The notes under the pieces are model-generated. The model had not been told where the DNA came from and ran no database searches. It saw only the letters and a program-made list of their open reading frames with translations. From Streptosporangiales bacterium (GTDB lineage: Bacteria; Actinomycetota; Actinomycetes; Streptosporangiales; WHSR01): 59,882 bases of DNA. This document shows positions 24,280 to 32,503 of the stretch, piece after piece. Both the position numbers and the translations under genes were made by a program. The DNA is taken from contig WHSR01000022.1 in NCBI GenBank assembly GCA_009379995.1, positions 1 through 59,882 on the forward strand, given 5' to 3'. How positions within the stretch are numbered: position 1 is the stretch's first letter; each line of letters opens with the position of its first letter.

Positions 24280-25404
24280 ATGGGCGAGCTGCGTTGGGAC
24301 CGGCCCGAGGACCCGGAGCCCGGCGGGTCCGGCTCCCGCGGCCGGGACGGCCAGCGCGACGACGGTGCGGCGGGCGTACGCCCGGACCGGGACGGGTTCG
24401 CCGATGCCTCCCAGCCCTCGGACGACGGCCGCCCGGATGGTGGTTCGCCCCCGCGCGAACCGATCGACCGCGAACCGACGGAGCGCAAACCCGCCGAACC
24501 CGCCGAACCCGCCGACCCGGCCGAACCCACGGAGCGCGCCGAGCGCGGCCGCACCGAGGGCACCGATCGCGGGGCGGTCGAGGAGGATCGCGGCCGGCGT
24601 GCCGATGACGGCCCCGACGGCAGCGCCGACGGCGTGCCGAACGCGCACCCCGACCGCCCCGAGCCGCCCGGGCCGGACTCGCCCGGCATGTCCGGGGCGG
24701 ACGCCGAGCGGGAGGCCCCACGATCCCGGTACACCTGGCGCGACTTCGAACTGGAGGAGGAGCTGCCCCGGGCCGCACCGAACCTGCCGGACGCCCCCGA
24801 CCTGCGGGACGGCCGACGGAACTGCGGCGCCCTCGAGGAGATCCTCTACCGGCAGTGGGACGCGGACGCTGGCCCGCCGTCCGCGGAGGCGGTGCGGGCC
24901 ATCGACCGGCTCGTCGAGCTGCCCGAGCAGATCCAGGAGCGGCTCGCCTCCGGGCTCGACGGGATCTACGTCGGGGGCGGCGGGGTCCCGGACCTCGACG
25001 ACATGGAGTTCCTGCGCGGGCACCCGCTGCCCGCGGGCCGGGCGACCTGGGATGTCTGCGCTGGGGCGTACGGCGACCGGAAGATCGTCGTGGGCGATCG
25101 CCCCTCACCCACGCCCGACGTGATGATGCACGAGGTGGGGCATGCGCTGGACGATCTCGAAGGGCCGCTCGGCGAGTGGCTGTCCGACGGGCAGGAGTTC
25201 CGGCGGCTGTACGAGCAGTGCCTGCCCCATCTGGTCAGTGACTTCCACAAAGGACCGGACACCATCGGCCGCAAGGAGTTCTTCGCCGACGCGTTCGCCG
25301 CGATCGCGTCCGGCCGGCGCCCGGCGTTGTTGGACATGCTGGGTGGCGATACCCGCACGGCGCTTGCTGTCATGCTCTACTTCAACAAGCGCTACGGGAT
25401 CTAG
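24280..25404 (+). CDS. Anthrax-lethal-factor-like (ATLF/M34-type) metalloprotease-domain protein with a disordered N-terminal half
   Basis: The ATG at 24280 (GGGGAGAAGCGG upstream) gives 374 residues. Residues 1-170 are highly charged and Pro-rich with near-repeats such as AEPAEPADPAEPTERAE, and have no signal peptide. Residues about 200-374 resemble the lethal factor catalytic domain: LPEQIQERLASGLDGIYVGG, AGRATWDVCAGAYGDRKIVV, then the zinc motif MMHEVGHALDDLEG (H284, E285, H288) and KEFFADAFAAI (E333). In lethal factor the ligands are H686, H690 and E735, so the first-to-third ligand distance of 49 is identical. The catalytic tyrosine of lethal factor would fall at P326 here and is missing. 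An intracellular or specialised-secretion peptidase or toxin is possible; the host target is unknown. A small gene follows 24 bp downstream. Confidence 0.8.
   Translation: MGELRWDRPEDPEPGGSGSRGRDGQRDDGAAGVRPDRDGFADASQPSDDGRPDGGSPPREPIDREPTERKPAEPAEPADPAEPTERAERGRTEGTDRGAVEEDRGRRADDGPDGSADGVPNAHPDRPEPPGPDSPGMSGADAEREAPRSRYTWRDFELEEELPRAAPNLPDAPDLRDGRRNCGALEEILYRQWDADAGPPSAEAVRAIDRLVELPEQIQERLASGLDGIYVGGGGVPDLDDMEFLRGHPLPAGRATWDVCAGAYGDRKIVVGDRPSPTPDVMMHEVGHALDDLEGPLGEWLSDGQEFRRLYEQCLPHLVSDFHKGPDTIGRKEFFADAFAAIASGRRPALLDMLGGDTRTALAVMLYFNKRYGI
24490..24528. repeat. 9-bp tandem repeat in the N-terminal linker of the lethal-factor-like gene
   Basis: Roughly four units of CCCGCCGAA encode the Pro-Ala-Glu run. 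They are in frame, so length variation would be tolerated. Confidence 0.7.
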
Positions 25405-25428
25405 TGGGCCGCAGGTAAGGAGTCAGAG

Positions 25429-25683
25429 ATGTACGTGGTCAGACTCCCGAACGGGGACCTCCGCGTTCCGCAGAGCGCTCTGTCCGCCGACGGCCGCGTC
25501 CTCGGGGACGCCTACGTCGAGATCGGTCCGGACGACCCCGAGTACGAGCGGCTCTTGCCACAGTCCATCACCGAGGACGAGCTGGCCGAGCGGCAGCGGC
25601 GCTGGCAGGAGGACGACCAGGCGCTACGGGAGCAGTTCCTGGCCTGGAAGGCCGAACAGGAGGAGGCCCGACCGGACGGCTAA
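25429..25683 (+). CDS. Small acidic hypothetical protein downstream of the metalloprotease gene
   Basis: This 84-residue protein has a good ribosome site (GGTAAGGAGTCAGAG before the ATG). It begins MYVVRLPNGDLRVPQSALSA, likely a short beta-rich segment. The C-terminal half is a long charged helix (EDELAERQRRWQEDDQALRE, QFLAWKAEQEEA) with coiled-coil character. It lies 24 bp after the lethal-factor-like gene on the same strand and is probably co-transcribed with it. A partner, inhibitor or chaperone role is possible from position only. The family is not recognised. Its stop overlaps the convergent bldC stop by 4 bp. Confidence 0.7.
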   Translation: MYVVRLPNGDLRVPQSALSADGRVLGDAYVEIGPDDPEYERLLPQSITEDELAERQRRWQEDDQALREQFLAWKAEQEEARPDG

Positions 25684-25904
25684 CTCGCCAGACCGTTCGG
25701 GCCCTGGGTCACTTCCTGGGGCCGGTAGCCCTCGCCACGAAGCAGGGCGTGCACCTCGGACTCCCGAAAGCGCCGGTGGCCTCCGGGAGTGCGGATGCTG
25801 CTGATCCGCCCGGCCGCAGCCCAGCGGGTAACCGTCTTCGGGTCTACCCGAAAGAGTGTCGCCACCTCGCCTGGAGTAAGCAGGCGTTCGCTACTACGCT
25901 CCAC
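25680..25904 (-). CDS. bldC: BldC-type small MerR-like DNA-binding regulator
   Basis: The 74-residue protein is a single winged-helix domain: RLLTPGEVATLFRVDPKTVT, then RWAAAGRISSIRTPGGHRRF and RESEVHALLRG. It matches BldC over nearly the whole domain, including the recognition helix and the GGHRR wing. BldC in Streptomyces controls entry into development by head-to-tail binding on direct repeats. The start is a GTG with GGGAGAAGAAGAC upstream. Several small BldC-like paralogues exist in actinomycetes, so orthology is likely but not certain. Confidence 0.85.
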   Translation of the reverse strand: MERSSERLLTPGEVATLFRVDPKTVTRWAAAGRISSIRTPGGHRRFRESEVHALLRGEGYRPQEVTQGPNGLAS

Positions 25905-26171
25905 GTCTTCTTCTCCCTTTGGCCCGCCCCCCTCGCGGGATATCCCTACTCAGTGTGCATGCGGTGCGGGGGATTCTTGTCCATTTTGCGAAAACATCAC
26001 ACAACGTAGCCATGATCCTGGACTCGGTTGACAAGATCTCTACCTGATCTCCGCCCTGTCCGCATCCGATTCCCGGCCAATCCCGCGCCGCATTTGTGCC
26101 CGGATCCGGTCGAGCTCCGGCGTGTCGCCCGCGGGGAGGTGGCCTCGTTCGCGTCTGGGTAGCCTGCCGTC

Positions 26172-27152
26172 ATGCCCGACCTGGTTACCGTCGACGACAT
26201 CCGGCGGGCGGCCGAGCGCGTTCGGGGGATCGTCGTCCGAACGCCGCTGGTGCCGTACCCGGAGCAGAACCCACCGTTGCTGATCAAGCCCGAGTCGCTG
26301 CAGCCGATCGGCGCCTTCAAGCTTCGGGGCGCGCACGCCACGCTGTCCGGGATACCTGCCGAGAGCCGGCGCGGAGTGATCGCGCACTCCAGCGGGAACC
26401 ACGCCCAGGCGGTGGCGTACGTGGCACGCGCCCTCGGCGTACCCGCCGTGATCGTCATGCCGGAGACGACCTCGCAGGTGAAGGTGGAGCGGACCCGCCG
26501 CCTCGGCGCCGAGGTCGTCTTCAGCCCGCCGTCGAACGAGGCACGGCGGCGCCGTGCCGAGGAGCTCGCCGCCGAGCGCTCCTACGTATACGTCCCCCCG
26601 TTCGACGACGAGCGGGTGATCGCCGGTCAGGGCACCGTCGGCCTGGAGATCGTCGAAGATGCGCCGGACGTCGACGTCGTGCTCGTGCCGGTGAGTGGCG
26701 GCGGGCTGGTCAGCGGGGTGGCCGTCGCCGTCAAGGCCCTGAACCCGCGGGCCAAGGTCGTGGGGGTGGAGCCGGAGCTCGCCGCCGATGCCCGGGACTC
26801 GTTCCACAAGGGGACGCGGGTCGCCTGGTCGACCGAGTCGACCGGCCGCACGCTGGCCGACGCGCTTCGGACCGACCAGGTGGGTGAGCGGACGTTCCCG
26901 CACATCCAGCGGTACGTGGACGACATGCTCGCGGTGGGCGAGGACGAGATCCGGGAGGCGATGCGAAGGCTGGCGCGGAACGCCCGGCTGGTCGCCGAGC
27001 CCGGAGGGGCGGTAGCGGTCGCGGCGTCCCTGTTCCGCCGCGACGAACTGCCGCCCGGCCGGCAGGTGGCGGTGCTGTCCGGCGGTAACGTGGAACCGTC
27101 CCTGCTCGCCGAGGTGGTGGGCTCCCCGAAACCGTACGTCGAGACCGGGTGA
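26172..27152 (+). CDS. Threonine/serine dehydratase (PLP fold type II)
   Basis: The 326-residue protein removes ammonia from threonine or serine, or acts on a related hydroxyamino acid (serine racemase-like members look alike). The PLP lysine is K50 in PIGAFKLRGAHATL. Also present are IAHSSGNHAQAVAYVARALG, the glycine-rich phosphate loop VPVSGGGLVSGVAVA and VLSGGNVEP. It lacks the C-terminal ACT regulatory domain of biosynthetic IlvA, so it is probably of the catabolic, short type. It is 10 bp from the DUF4229 gene and may be co-transcribed. Confidence 0.88.
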   Translation: MPDLVTVDDIRRAAERVRGIVVRTPLVPYPEQNPPLLIKPESLQPIGAFKLRGAHATLSGIPAESRRGVIAHSSGNHAQAVAYVARALGVPAVIVMPETTSQVKVERTRRLGAEVVFSPPSNEARRRRAEELAAERSYVYVPPFDDERVIAGQGTVGLEIVEDAPDVDVVLVPVSGGGLVSGVAVAVKALNPRAKVVGVEPELAADARDSFHKGTRVAWSTESTGRTLADALRTDQVGERTFPHIQRYVDDMLAVGEDEIREAMRRLARNARLVAEPGGAVAVAASLFRRDELPPGRQVAVLSGGNVEPSLLAEVVGSPKPYVETG

Positions 27153-27162
27153 TCACAGCGCC

Positions 27163-27450
27163 ATGGGACCGATCCTGCGGTACACCGCCGCCCGCGTCGT
27201 CCTGTTCGGCGCCGCCGTCGGCGTCCTCTACCTGCTCGGGGCGCGAGGGCTGCTGCTGTTCGGGTTGGCGATCATCGTCAGTGGTCTGGTGAGCTTCATC
27301 GCGCTCTCCCGGCAGCGGGACGTCATGTCGTCGGCGCTCGTCGGACGCTACCGTGACTTCAAACGCCGCCTGGACGAGGGGGCGGCCAGGGAAGACGACG
27401 CCTCGGACGTTCCCGCGGACGCCGCCGACGACGCCCGGCGCCGCGGCTAG
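27163..27450 (+). CDS. DUF4229 small membrane protein
   Basis: This 95-residue protein has two hydrophobic helices (LRYTAARVVLFGAAVGVLYL and LLLFGLAIIVSGLVSFIALS), then SRQRDVMSSALVGRYRDFKR and an acidic tail. This is the pattern of actinobacterial DUF4229 proteins, often near menaquinone genes, which fits the menG gene downstream. The role is unknown. The last codons overlap the convergent gene by 4 bp. Confidence 0.8.
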   Translation: MGPILRYTAARVVLFGAAVGVLYLLGARGLLLFGLAIIVSGLVSFIALSRQRDVMSSALVGRYRDFKRRLDEGAAREDDASDVPADAADDARRRG

Positions 27451-27719
27451 AGCCGCGATCGGATCTCGGTCCCGTACTCGGGGAAGTAACGCGAGATCAC
27501 GTCCAGGTCGAACTCCCGCAGGATCGACGTGGCCGGCTCGCGTTCGAGCAGGAACACGAACGACTCCTGCACCAGCCGTTCCTCGTTGTCCTCGGTGACG
27601 GCGAGGTCATCCAGGAGTCGCTGCGGCACCCGGATGTGGTGCTTTGTGGTGGTTCCGTCCTGATTTACCGTGACGCCGTACTCGTGTGGCCCGGTGTTCT
27701 CGACGTCGATCTTGTGCAT
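27447..27719 (-). CDS. Hypothetical 90-residue protein
   Basis: The product begins MHKIDVENTGPHEYGVTVNQ, continues TTTKHHIRVPQRLLDDLAVT and ends LDVISRYFPEYGTEIRSRL. It has no membrane helix or signal. The pattern of a short beta-rich half followed by helices is like small regulatory or antitoxin-type proteins, but no family is recognised. The start is 22 bp from family A copy A3, which separates it from the divergent menG gene. Confidence 0.65.
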   Translation of the reverse strand: MHKIDVENTGPHEYGVTVNQDGTTTKHHIRVPQRLLDDLAVTEDNEERLVQESFVFLLEREPATSILREFDLDVISRYFPEYGTEIRSRL

Positions 27720-27740
27720 GTCTCGGTTCTACCCCACACC

Positions 27741-27805
27741 CGCCGAGATCTATGTTGCGGGGGTCGTTTTGTCCGTTTCGGTACCCCACAACATAGATCT
27801 CGGCG
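27741..27805 (+). repeat. Family A palindromic element, copy A3
   Basis: This 65-bp element has TTTTGTCCG in the loop on the plus strand. The left arm has TTGCGGG where the right arm complements TTGTGGG, a pairing-neutral (G-U) change in RNA. It lies between the divergent starts of the 27447-27719 gene and menG, 20 bp before the menG ATG, so any menG promoter must overlap it or lie further upstream. Confidence 0.95.
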
Positions 27806-27825
27806 TGAATGGCGCAGAATGAAGC

Positions 27826-28545
27826 ATGCGCGCGTCCTTGGACAAGCGGGCGGCCGAGGTGGCCGCGATGTTCGATCGGACCGCCGAGCGCTACGACGTC
27901 ACCAACGACGTCCTGTCACTTGGGCAGAGCCGGCTGTGGCGCCGGGCGGTGACCCGGGCGGTCGGTGCCCGCGAGGGCGAGCTGGTCCTCGACCTGGCGG
28001 CCGGAACCGGCACCTCCTCGACGTACTTCGCCGCGGCCGGCGCGCGCTGCGTGGCCTGCGATTTCTCGCTCGGCATGCTGCGGGTGGGCGCGCGTCGGCT
28101 CGGGTCCGCCCATGCCGGCCGCAGTCCGGACCGTCTGAGCTTCGTCGGGGGCGACGCGATGGCCCTTCCGTTCGCCGAGGCGTCCTTCGACGCGGTGACG
28201 ATCTCCTTCGGGCTGCGCAATCTCGGCGACACCGACCGCGGCCTGGCCGAGATGTTGCGGGTCGCCCGGCCCGGTGGTCGCCTGGTGATCTGTGAGTTCA
28301 GCCGGCCGACGCTTCGGCCCTGGCGGACGCTGTACGAGGAGTACCTGATACGGGCGCTGCCCGGGGTGGCCCGGCTGGTGAGCAGCAACCCGGAGGCGTA
28401 CGCCTACCTCGTCGAGTCGATCCGGGACTGGCCGGACCAGGCCGAACTCGCCGCCCGGCTGCACGCGGCCGGCTGGGAGGCGGTGAGCTGGCGCAACCTC
28501 TCCGGCGGCATCGTCGCGATCCACCGGGCCCGCCGGCCCGACTAG
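27826..28545 (+). CDS. menG: Demethylmenaquinone methyltransferase
   Basis: The 239-residue SAM-dependent enzyme methylates demethylmenaquinone to menaquinone. It begins [20 protein letters not shown], followed by [20 protein letters not shown] (SAM site), [40 protein letters not shown] and the C-terminal [20 protein letters not shown]. All UbiE/MenG signatures are present. Together with the geranylgeranyl reductase and polyprenyl synthase genes it supplies the quinone used by the NADH dehydrogenase encoded downstream. Confidence 0.95.
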   Translation: MRASLDKRAAEVAAMFDRTAERYDVTNDVLSLGQSRLWRRAVTRAVGAREGELVLDLAAGTGTSSTYFAAAGARCVACDFSLGMLRVGARRLGSAHAGRSPDRLSFVGGDAMALPFAEASFDAVTISFGLRNLGDTDRGLAEMLRVARPGGRLVICEFSRPTLRPWRTLYEEYLIRALPGVARLVSSNPEAYAYLVESIRDWPDQAELAARLHAAGWEAVSWRNLSGGIVAIHRARRPD

Positions 28546-28555
28546 CGGGACACCC

Positions 28556-29314
28556 CTAGCCGACAGGTTCCTCGGCAGGTGCCTCGGCGCGGGTTCGCGC
28601 GAGCGCGGTCGGCGGGAAGCCGGCCAGGCGTGCGCATTCGCGGGTGAGATGCGCCTGGTCGGCGTAACCGGCCTCCAGGGCGATGCGCGCCAGGTCCGTT
28701 TCGGCCCTGCCGGCGTCGAGCCGGGAGAGGAAGCGGCGGAACCGGAGCACCCGCTGCAGGGTCTTGGGGCCGTAGCCCACCGCCGCGTGGAACCGCCGGC
28801 GGAGCTGGCGCTCGCTCAATCCCAGCTCGTCGGCCAGCGTCTCGACGCGGGCCCCCGAGTCGGCCAGCAGCCGAGCGGCCCTGCGTACCGCCGGATCGGG
28901 CGGTGCGGCGGCGGTGAGCCGGACGACGGTGGCGGTGAGGCCACGCAGCGCAGCCTCCGGCGTCAGCGACGCGGGCAGACGATCGTCCAGCTCGGGCAGC
29001 AGGTCGGTGACGTCGACGCGCAGGTCCCGCAGGGCGCTGAGCGGTACGCCCAACGCGGGGCCGCCGGCACCGGGAAGAAAGCGCGCCCCCACCAGCACCG
29101 TGCCCGGCCGTACCACCGCCGGCGCCGGTCCGGTGTCCGGGCCGGCGACGAAGGTGCCCGCCTCGGCCTGCCAGATCAGATCGGAGCACGCGTCGGGCAG
29201 CACCAGGGTGTTCGGTGGGCCCGACGCCAGGCCGACGCGGACCCACAGGCACTCCAACGCACCGCGCAGCGCCGGCGGTGGGGCCAGCTCGCGGTAGCCG
29301 GGCCGCAGGTCCAT
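28556..29314 (-). CDS. AraC-family transcriptional regulator
   Basis: The 252-residue protein has an N-terminal sensing part (YRELAPPPALRGALECLWVR, LVLPDACSDLIWQ, GTVLVGARFLPGAGG) and a C-terminal double helix-turn-helix (VETLADELGLSERQLRRRFH, YGPKTLQRVLRFRRFLSRL, IALEAGYADQAHLTRECARL). This arrangement is common for AraC regulators located next to a VOC (glyoxalase-like) gene, as here, where the VOC gene is divergent. The likely target is that neighbouring gene. The inducer is unknown. Confidence 0.88.
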   Translation of the reverse strand: MDLRPGYRELAPPPALRGALECLWVRVGLASGPPNTLVLPDACSDLIWQAEAGTFVAGPDTGPAPAVVRPGTVLVGARFLPGAGGPALGVPLSALRDLRVDVTDLLPELDDRLPASLTPEAALRGLTATVVRLTAAAPPDPAVRRAARLLADSGARVETLADELGLSERQLRRRFHAAVGYGPKTLQRVLRFRRFLSRLDAGRAETDLARIALEAGYADQAHLTRECARLAGFPPTALARTRAEAPAEEPVG

Positions 29315-29441
29315 GGGAGGGAGTCTGCCACCCCCATGACCGTTTTGTTCAAGACGACGACGTGCCGGTGTGTGGTCGGATGCCGGCGGGACGTCTCGAC
29401 ATCGACGCCCTGGTCACCTTTCATCCACCGAAGGGAAGGAC

Positions 29442-29837
29442 ATGGGACCGAACGTCGCAGTCATCGGACTCGTGGTCGAGGACATGGCCCGTTCGCTCGC
29501 GTTCTACCGGCGGCTCGGCCTCGACATCCCGGCCGAAGCGGACGGCGGACCGCACGTGGAGGTGGGCCTGCCTGGTGGCTTGAGGCTGCTCTTCGACACC
29601 GTGGAGACGATCCACAGCTTCGATCCTTCGTGGGCGCCGCCGGCCGGGAGTCCACGGATGTCGCTGGGGTTCCAGTGCGACTCGCCTGCGGGAGTCGACA
29701 AGCTCTACCGCGATCTTGTCGCGGCCGGGTACGAGGGCCACAAGGAGCCGTGGGACGCGGTCTGGGGGATGCGGTACGCCCTCGTCCACGACCCCGACGG
29801 CAACGGCGTCGACCTGTTCTGTCCGATCGAGGCATGA
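29442..29837 (+). CDS. VOC (glyoxalase/bleomycin-resistance) superfamily protein
   Basis: The 131-residue protein starts at ATG 29442 (GAAGGGAAGG upstream). The paired beta-alpha-beta-beta-beta modules are seen in VAVIGLVVEDMARSLAFYRR, VGLPGGLRLLFDT, LYRDLVAAGYEGHKEPWDAV and YALVHDPDGNGVDLFCP. The final Asp-Gly-Asn-Gly-Val-Asp-Leu is the standard second metal-site motif. It may be an antibiotic-binding or lactoylglutathione lyase-like protein. It is divergent from the AraC gene and probably controlled by it. Confidence 0.88.
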   Translation: MGPNVAVIGLVVEDMARSLAFYRRLGLDIPAEADGGPHVEVGLPGGLRLLFDTVETIHSFDPSWAPPAGSPRMSLGFQCDSPAGVDKLYRDLVAAGYEGHKEPWDAVWGMRYALVHDPDGNGVDLFCPIEA

Positions 29838-29894
29838 GGACCCGGGACAGCTCTTGACCCTGACACGGTGTGAGGCCCTACACCGGTAGACGTC

Positions 29895-30624
29895 ATGTTC
29901 GGCATCGGAGACTTCGCCCGGCTGGGCCTCGTGTCGGTCCGGATGTTGCGCCATTACGACGCGATCGGGCTTCTGCGGCCCGCCCACGTCGACCCGGTCA
30001 GCGGCTACCGCTTCTACGAAGCCGATCAGCTCCCCAGACTCAACCGCATAGTCGCCCTGAAAGATCTCGGCTTCACCCTGCAGCAGGTGCAGACGATTCT
30101 CGACGAGCGGGTGAGCGTCGAGGAGCTGCACGGCATGCTGCGGCTGCGGCGCGCTCAGCTCCAGACGCAGGTCGCGGGCGACATGGCCAAGCTGGCCCGG
30201 GTCGAGGCGAGGCTCCGGACAATCGAACGCGAGGGCGACATGCGTACCGACGACGTTCTGGTCAAGCGGATCCCATCGATCCGGGTCGCCGAGCTGACCG
30301 CCACCGTGGCGAGCATGACGGCCGAGGACATCGGGCCGGTCGGCCAGCCTCTCTACCCCGAGCTCACCCGTCGCCTGACCGAGGCGGCCCTGGCGCCGAC
30401 CGGGCCGGCGATCAACTACCACGAAGACTCGCCGGACGGAGATGGCACGATCATCCTTGCACGCCACGCTGCCTGTCGCCGCCGACCCATCCGATGACCA
30501 CGACTTCGCGATCGTGGACGGCTACCGCACCGTCGGTTACGCCCGGGAGCTCTACCTCGAATGTCCACCCGGGGCACCCGACCGCTGGGTGACCGAACTC
30601 CAAGAGACGATCACCAGACCCTGA
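29895..30624 (+). pseudogene. MerR-family regulator gene with frameshift and internal loss
   Basis: The N-terminal winged helix is intact (FGIGDFARLGLVSVRMLRHY, GYRFYEADQLPRLNRIVALK) with the following coiled-coil. The frame then runs into ILARHAACRRRPIR and stops at 30497. Skipping one base near 30459 restores the domain: HATLPVAADPSDDHDFAIV, then GYRTVGYARELYLECPPGAP and VTELQETITRP, ending at 30624. In GyrI-like effector domains of this type about 35 residues normally lie between the two blocks and are absent here. So the gene carries a one-base insertion and an internal deletion. The short 200-residue product still has its DNA-binding part. Confidence 0.75.
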
Positions 30625-30646
30625 TCCACGACCACCGGAGACGACG

Positions 30647-31611
30647 ATGCGCAAGACCCTGACCTTCCGCGCCGTCGACGTCGGGGACGGCGAGGGAACT
30701 TCATGGGCGGCGGAGGCCCACGCCGAATGGCCGCACGTCGCCGACCTGGCCGCCGAGGGGTCCAGGACCAAGCAGGGGGAGGCGGCGGCGCGGCAGTTGT
30801 TCGCCGAGCACATGCCGGAACTCGTCCCGGTACTGGACCGGCTTGCTTACGCACTCGACCGGCCCGGCGGGGAAGCCTTTCTCACCCACACGACGCATCG
30901 GCCGTTCTTTGCCGCCTGCTCGCAGACGGCCGTCGCCGGGGCGTTGGTACGCAACTACGACTTCCACCCGGATGAGTTCAGCCGCACGGCGTTCGCGTCG
31001 AACTTCCTCCGGCCCGTGATCGGCATGAACGACCTGCTGTGGGGCTGCTGGACGGGATGAACGACGCCGGCCTCGCGGTATCGCTCACCTTCGGAGGCAG
31101 ATTCGTGCTCGGGCCCGGGTTCGGGATCCTGCTGGTCACCCGATACCTGCTGGAGACCTGCACGACGGCGGCGCAGGCATGGCAGAAGCTGCGGCGCCTG
31201 CCGGTCGCGACCGCCCAGAACCTGACCCTCCTCGACACACACGAGGCCATCACGGTCCACGTCGGTCCGGACCGCCGCGCCGGGCGCGCGGCCGAGATCT
31301 GCACTACCAACCACCAAGACGCCCCGGTTTCACCGAAGCAGGAGGCACTCGATGCCACCCAGGAACGCCTCACCGCGCTGCGCTCCGTAGTAGAGGCCGC
31401 ATCGCACGCCGACGACCCGGTGGAGGCCACCGCCAAGGCATTGCTCGGGCCGCCGTTCTACCGCACCGCCTACGACCAAGGACGCGGCACCCTCTATACC
31501 GCTGCCTACCGACCGGTCGACGGTCGGGTCAGCTACATCTGGCCGGCAGAACGCTGGGAACAGTCCTTCGATGAGTTCACGCCCGGCGCTCGATCGGTCA
31601 CGATCGGCTGA
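30647..31611 (+). pseudogene. C45-type (acyl-transferase/linear amide hydrolase) gene with a one-base frameshift
   Basis: The first part (MRKTLTFRAVDVGDGEGTSW to FLRPVIGMNDLLWG) carries the nucleophile cysteine candidate in FFAACSQTAVAGALVRNYDF. This is the NTN-hydrolase pattern of peptidase C45 proteins. It stops at 31060. A second frame from 31039 continues without a gap: GLLDGMNDAGLAVSLTFGGR, then TTAAQAWQKLRRLPVATAQN and the C-terminal YIWPAERWEQSFDEFTPG. Adding one G in the GGGG at 31042-31046 would join them. Either the gene is freshly broken or this is a homopolymer sequencing error. It is 22 bp after the MerR gene. Confidence 0.75.
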
Positions 31612-31640
31612 CCTGAACCCGGTAGGTACGCAGCTCGGGT

Positions 31641-32456
31641 TCACTGGGCTTCGGCGCCGCGATAGAAGCGGTCCAACACCCACAGCCTGAGCCCGCCCGG
31701 CGCGAGGCGGCCGCTCGCGACGAGCGCCCGCATCGCGGCACCGGGAACCACCACCCGCCGGTTACGGGCGAGGCCCTCGATCCCGGCGCGGGCGACGGCC
31801 TCGGCCGTCTCCCACAACGGCTTGGGGAAGACGCGCTGAGTGGGATGCGGGCCGCTCACCTCGAAGAACTCGGTGTCGACGGGGCCGGGGCACAGGGTCG
31901 TCACCGAAACGCCGCAGCCGCGCAGCTCGGCGTGCAGCGTTTCGCCGAAGGAGAGCGAGAACGCCTTCGCGGCGGCGTAGGTGGCCGTGTTGGGCACGGG
32001 TTGGAAGCCGGAGAGCGACGACACGATCAGGACGCCCCCCGACCGGCGGGCCGCCATCGCGGGTGCGAACGCACCGCACAGGTCGACGACCGCCTCGCAC
32101 AGCACGCGCACCTGCTCGGCCTCTCGTGCCGCATCGAGCTCGACGAACCGCCCGTGCGTGCCGAGCCCCGCGTTGTTGACGAGCACATCGACGCGCAGAC
32201 CGAGCGCCTCGACCCGGCCCGGCAGGGCGCCGCGCGCCGCCGCGTCGGCCAGGTCGCAGGCCAGGACCTCGGCGCGGACCGGGTACGCCTCGGCGAGCTC
32301 GTTGGCGAGATCCCGCAGGCGCTCCTCCCGCCGCGCGACGAGCGTCACGCCGTGCCCGCGGCTTGCCAGTTCGCGGGCGATGGCCGCGCCGATGCCCGAC
32401 GACGCTCCCGTGATCAGACACGTCGCGGCGGGGTGGGGGGCAGGTAGACCTGGCAC
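31641..32456 (-). CDS. Short-chain dehydrogenase/reductase
   Basis: The 271-residue classical SDR has the cofactor site TCLITGASSGIGAAIARELA with a basic residue pattern (VARREERL) that favours NADP(H), VDVLVNNAGLGTHG, the catalytic serine region GVLIVSSLSGFQPV, and YAAAKAF (Tyr-x-x-x-Lys). The C-terminus has an extra helix-rich tail. The substrate is unknown. It lies 47 bp downstream of the LLM gene on the same strand, and the two could be one transcript. Confidence 0.88.
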   Translation of the reverse strand: MPGLPAPHPAATCLITGASSGIGAAIARELASRGHGVTLVARREERLRDLANELAEAYPVRAEVLACDLADAAARGALPGRVEALGLRVDVLVNNAGLGTHGRFVELDAAREAEQVRVLCEAVVDLCGAFAPAMAARRSGGVLIVSSLSGFQPVPNTATYAAAKAFSLSFGETLHAELRGCGVSVTTLCPGPVDTEFFEVSGPHPTQRVFPKPLWETAEAVARAGIEGLARNRRVVVPGAAMRALVASGRLAPGGLRLWVLDRFYRGAEAQ

Positions 32457-32503
32457 GTCGCTGGCCCTCCTTCCTTACCCGAGATCATCCCGCCTTGTCG
32501 AGA

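Noticed and set aside
24209..25123. Alternative frames across the lethal-factor-like gene
   Set aside because: They give Arg/Pro-rich sequence without motifs, while the chosen frame carries HEVGH and EFFADAF at the expected spacing.
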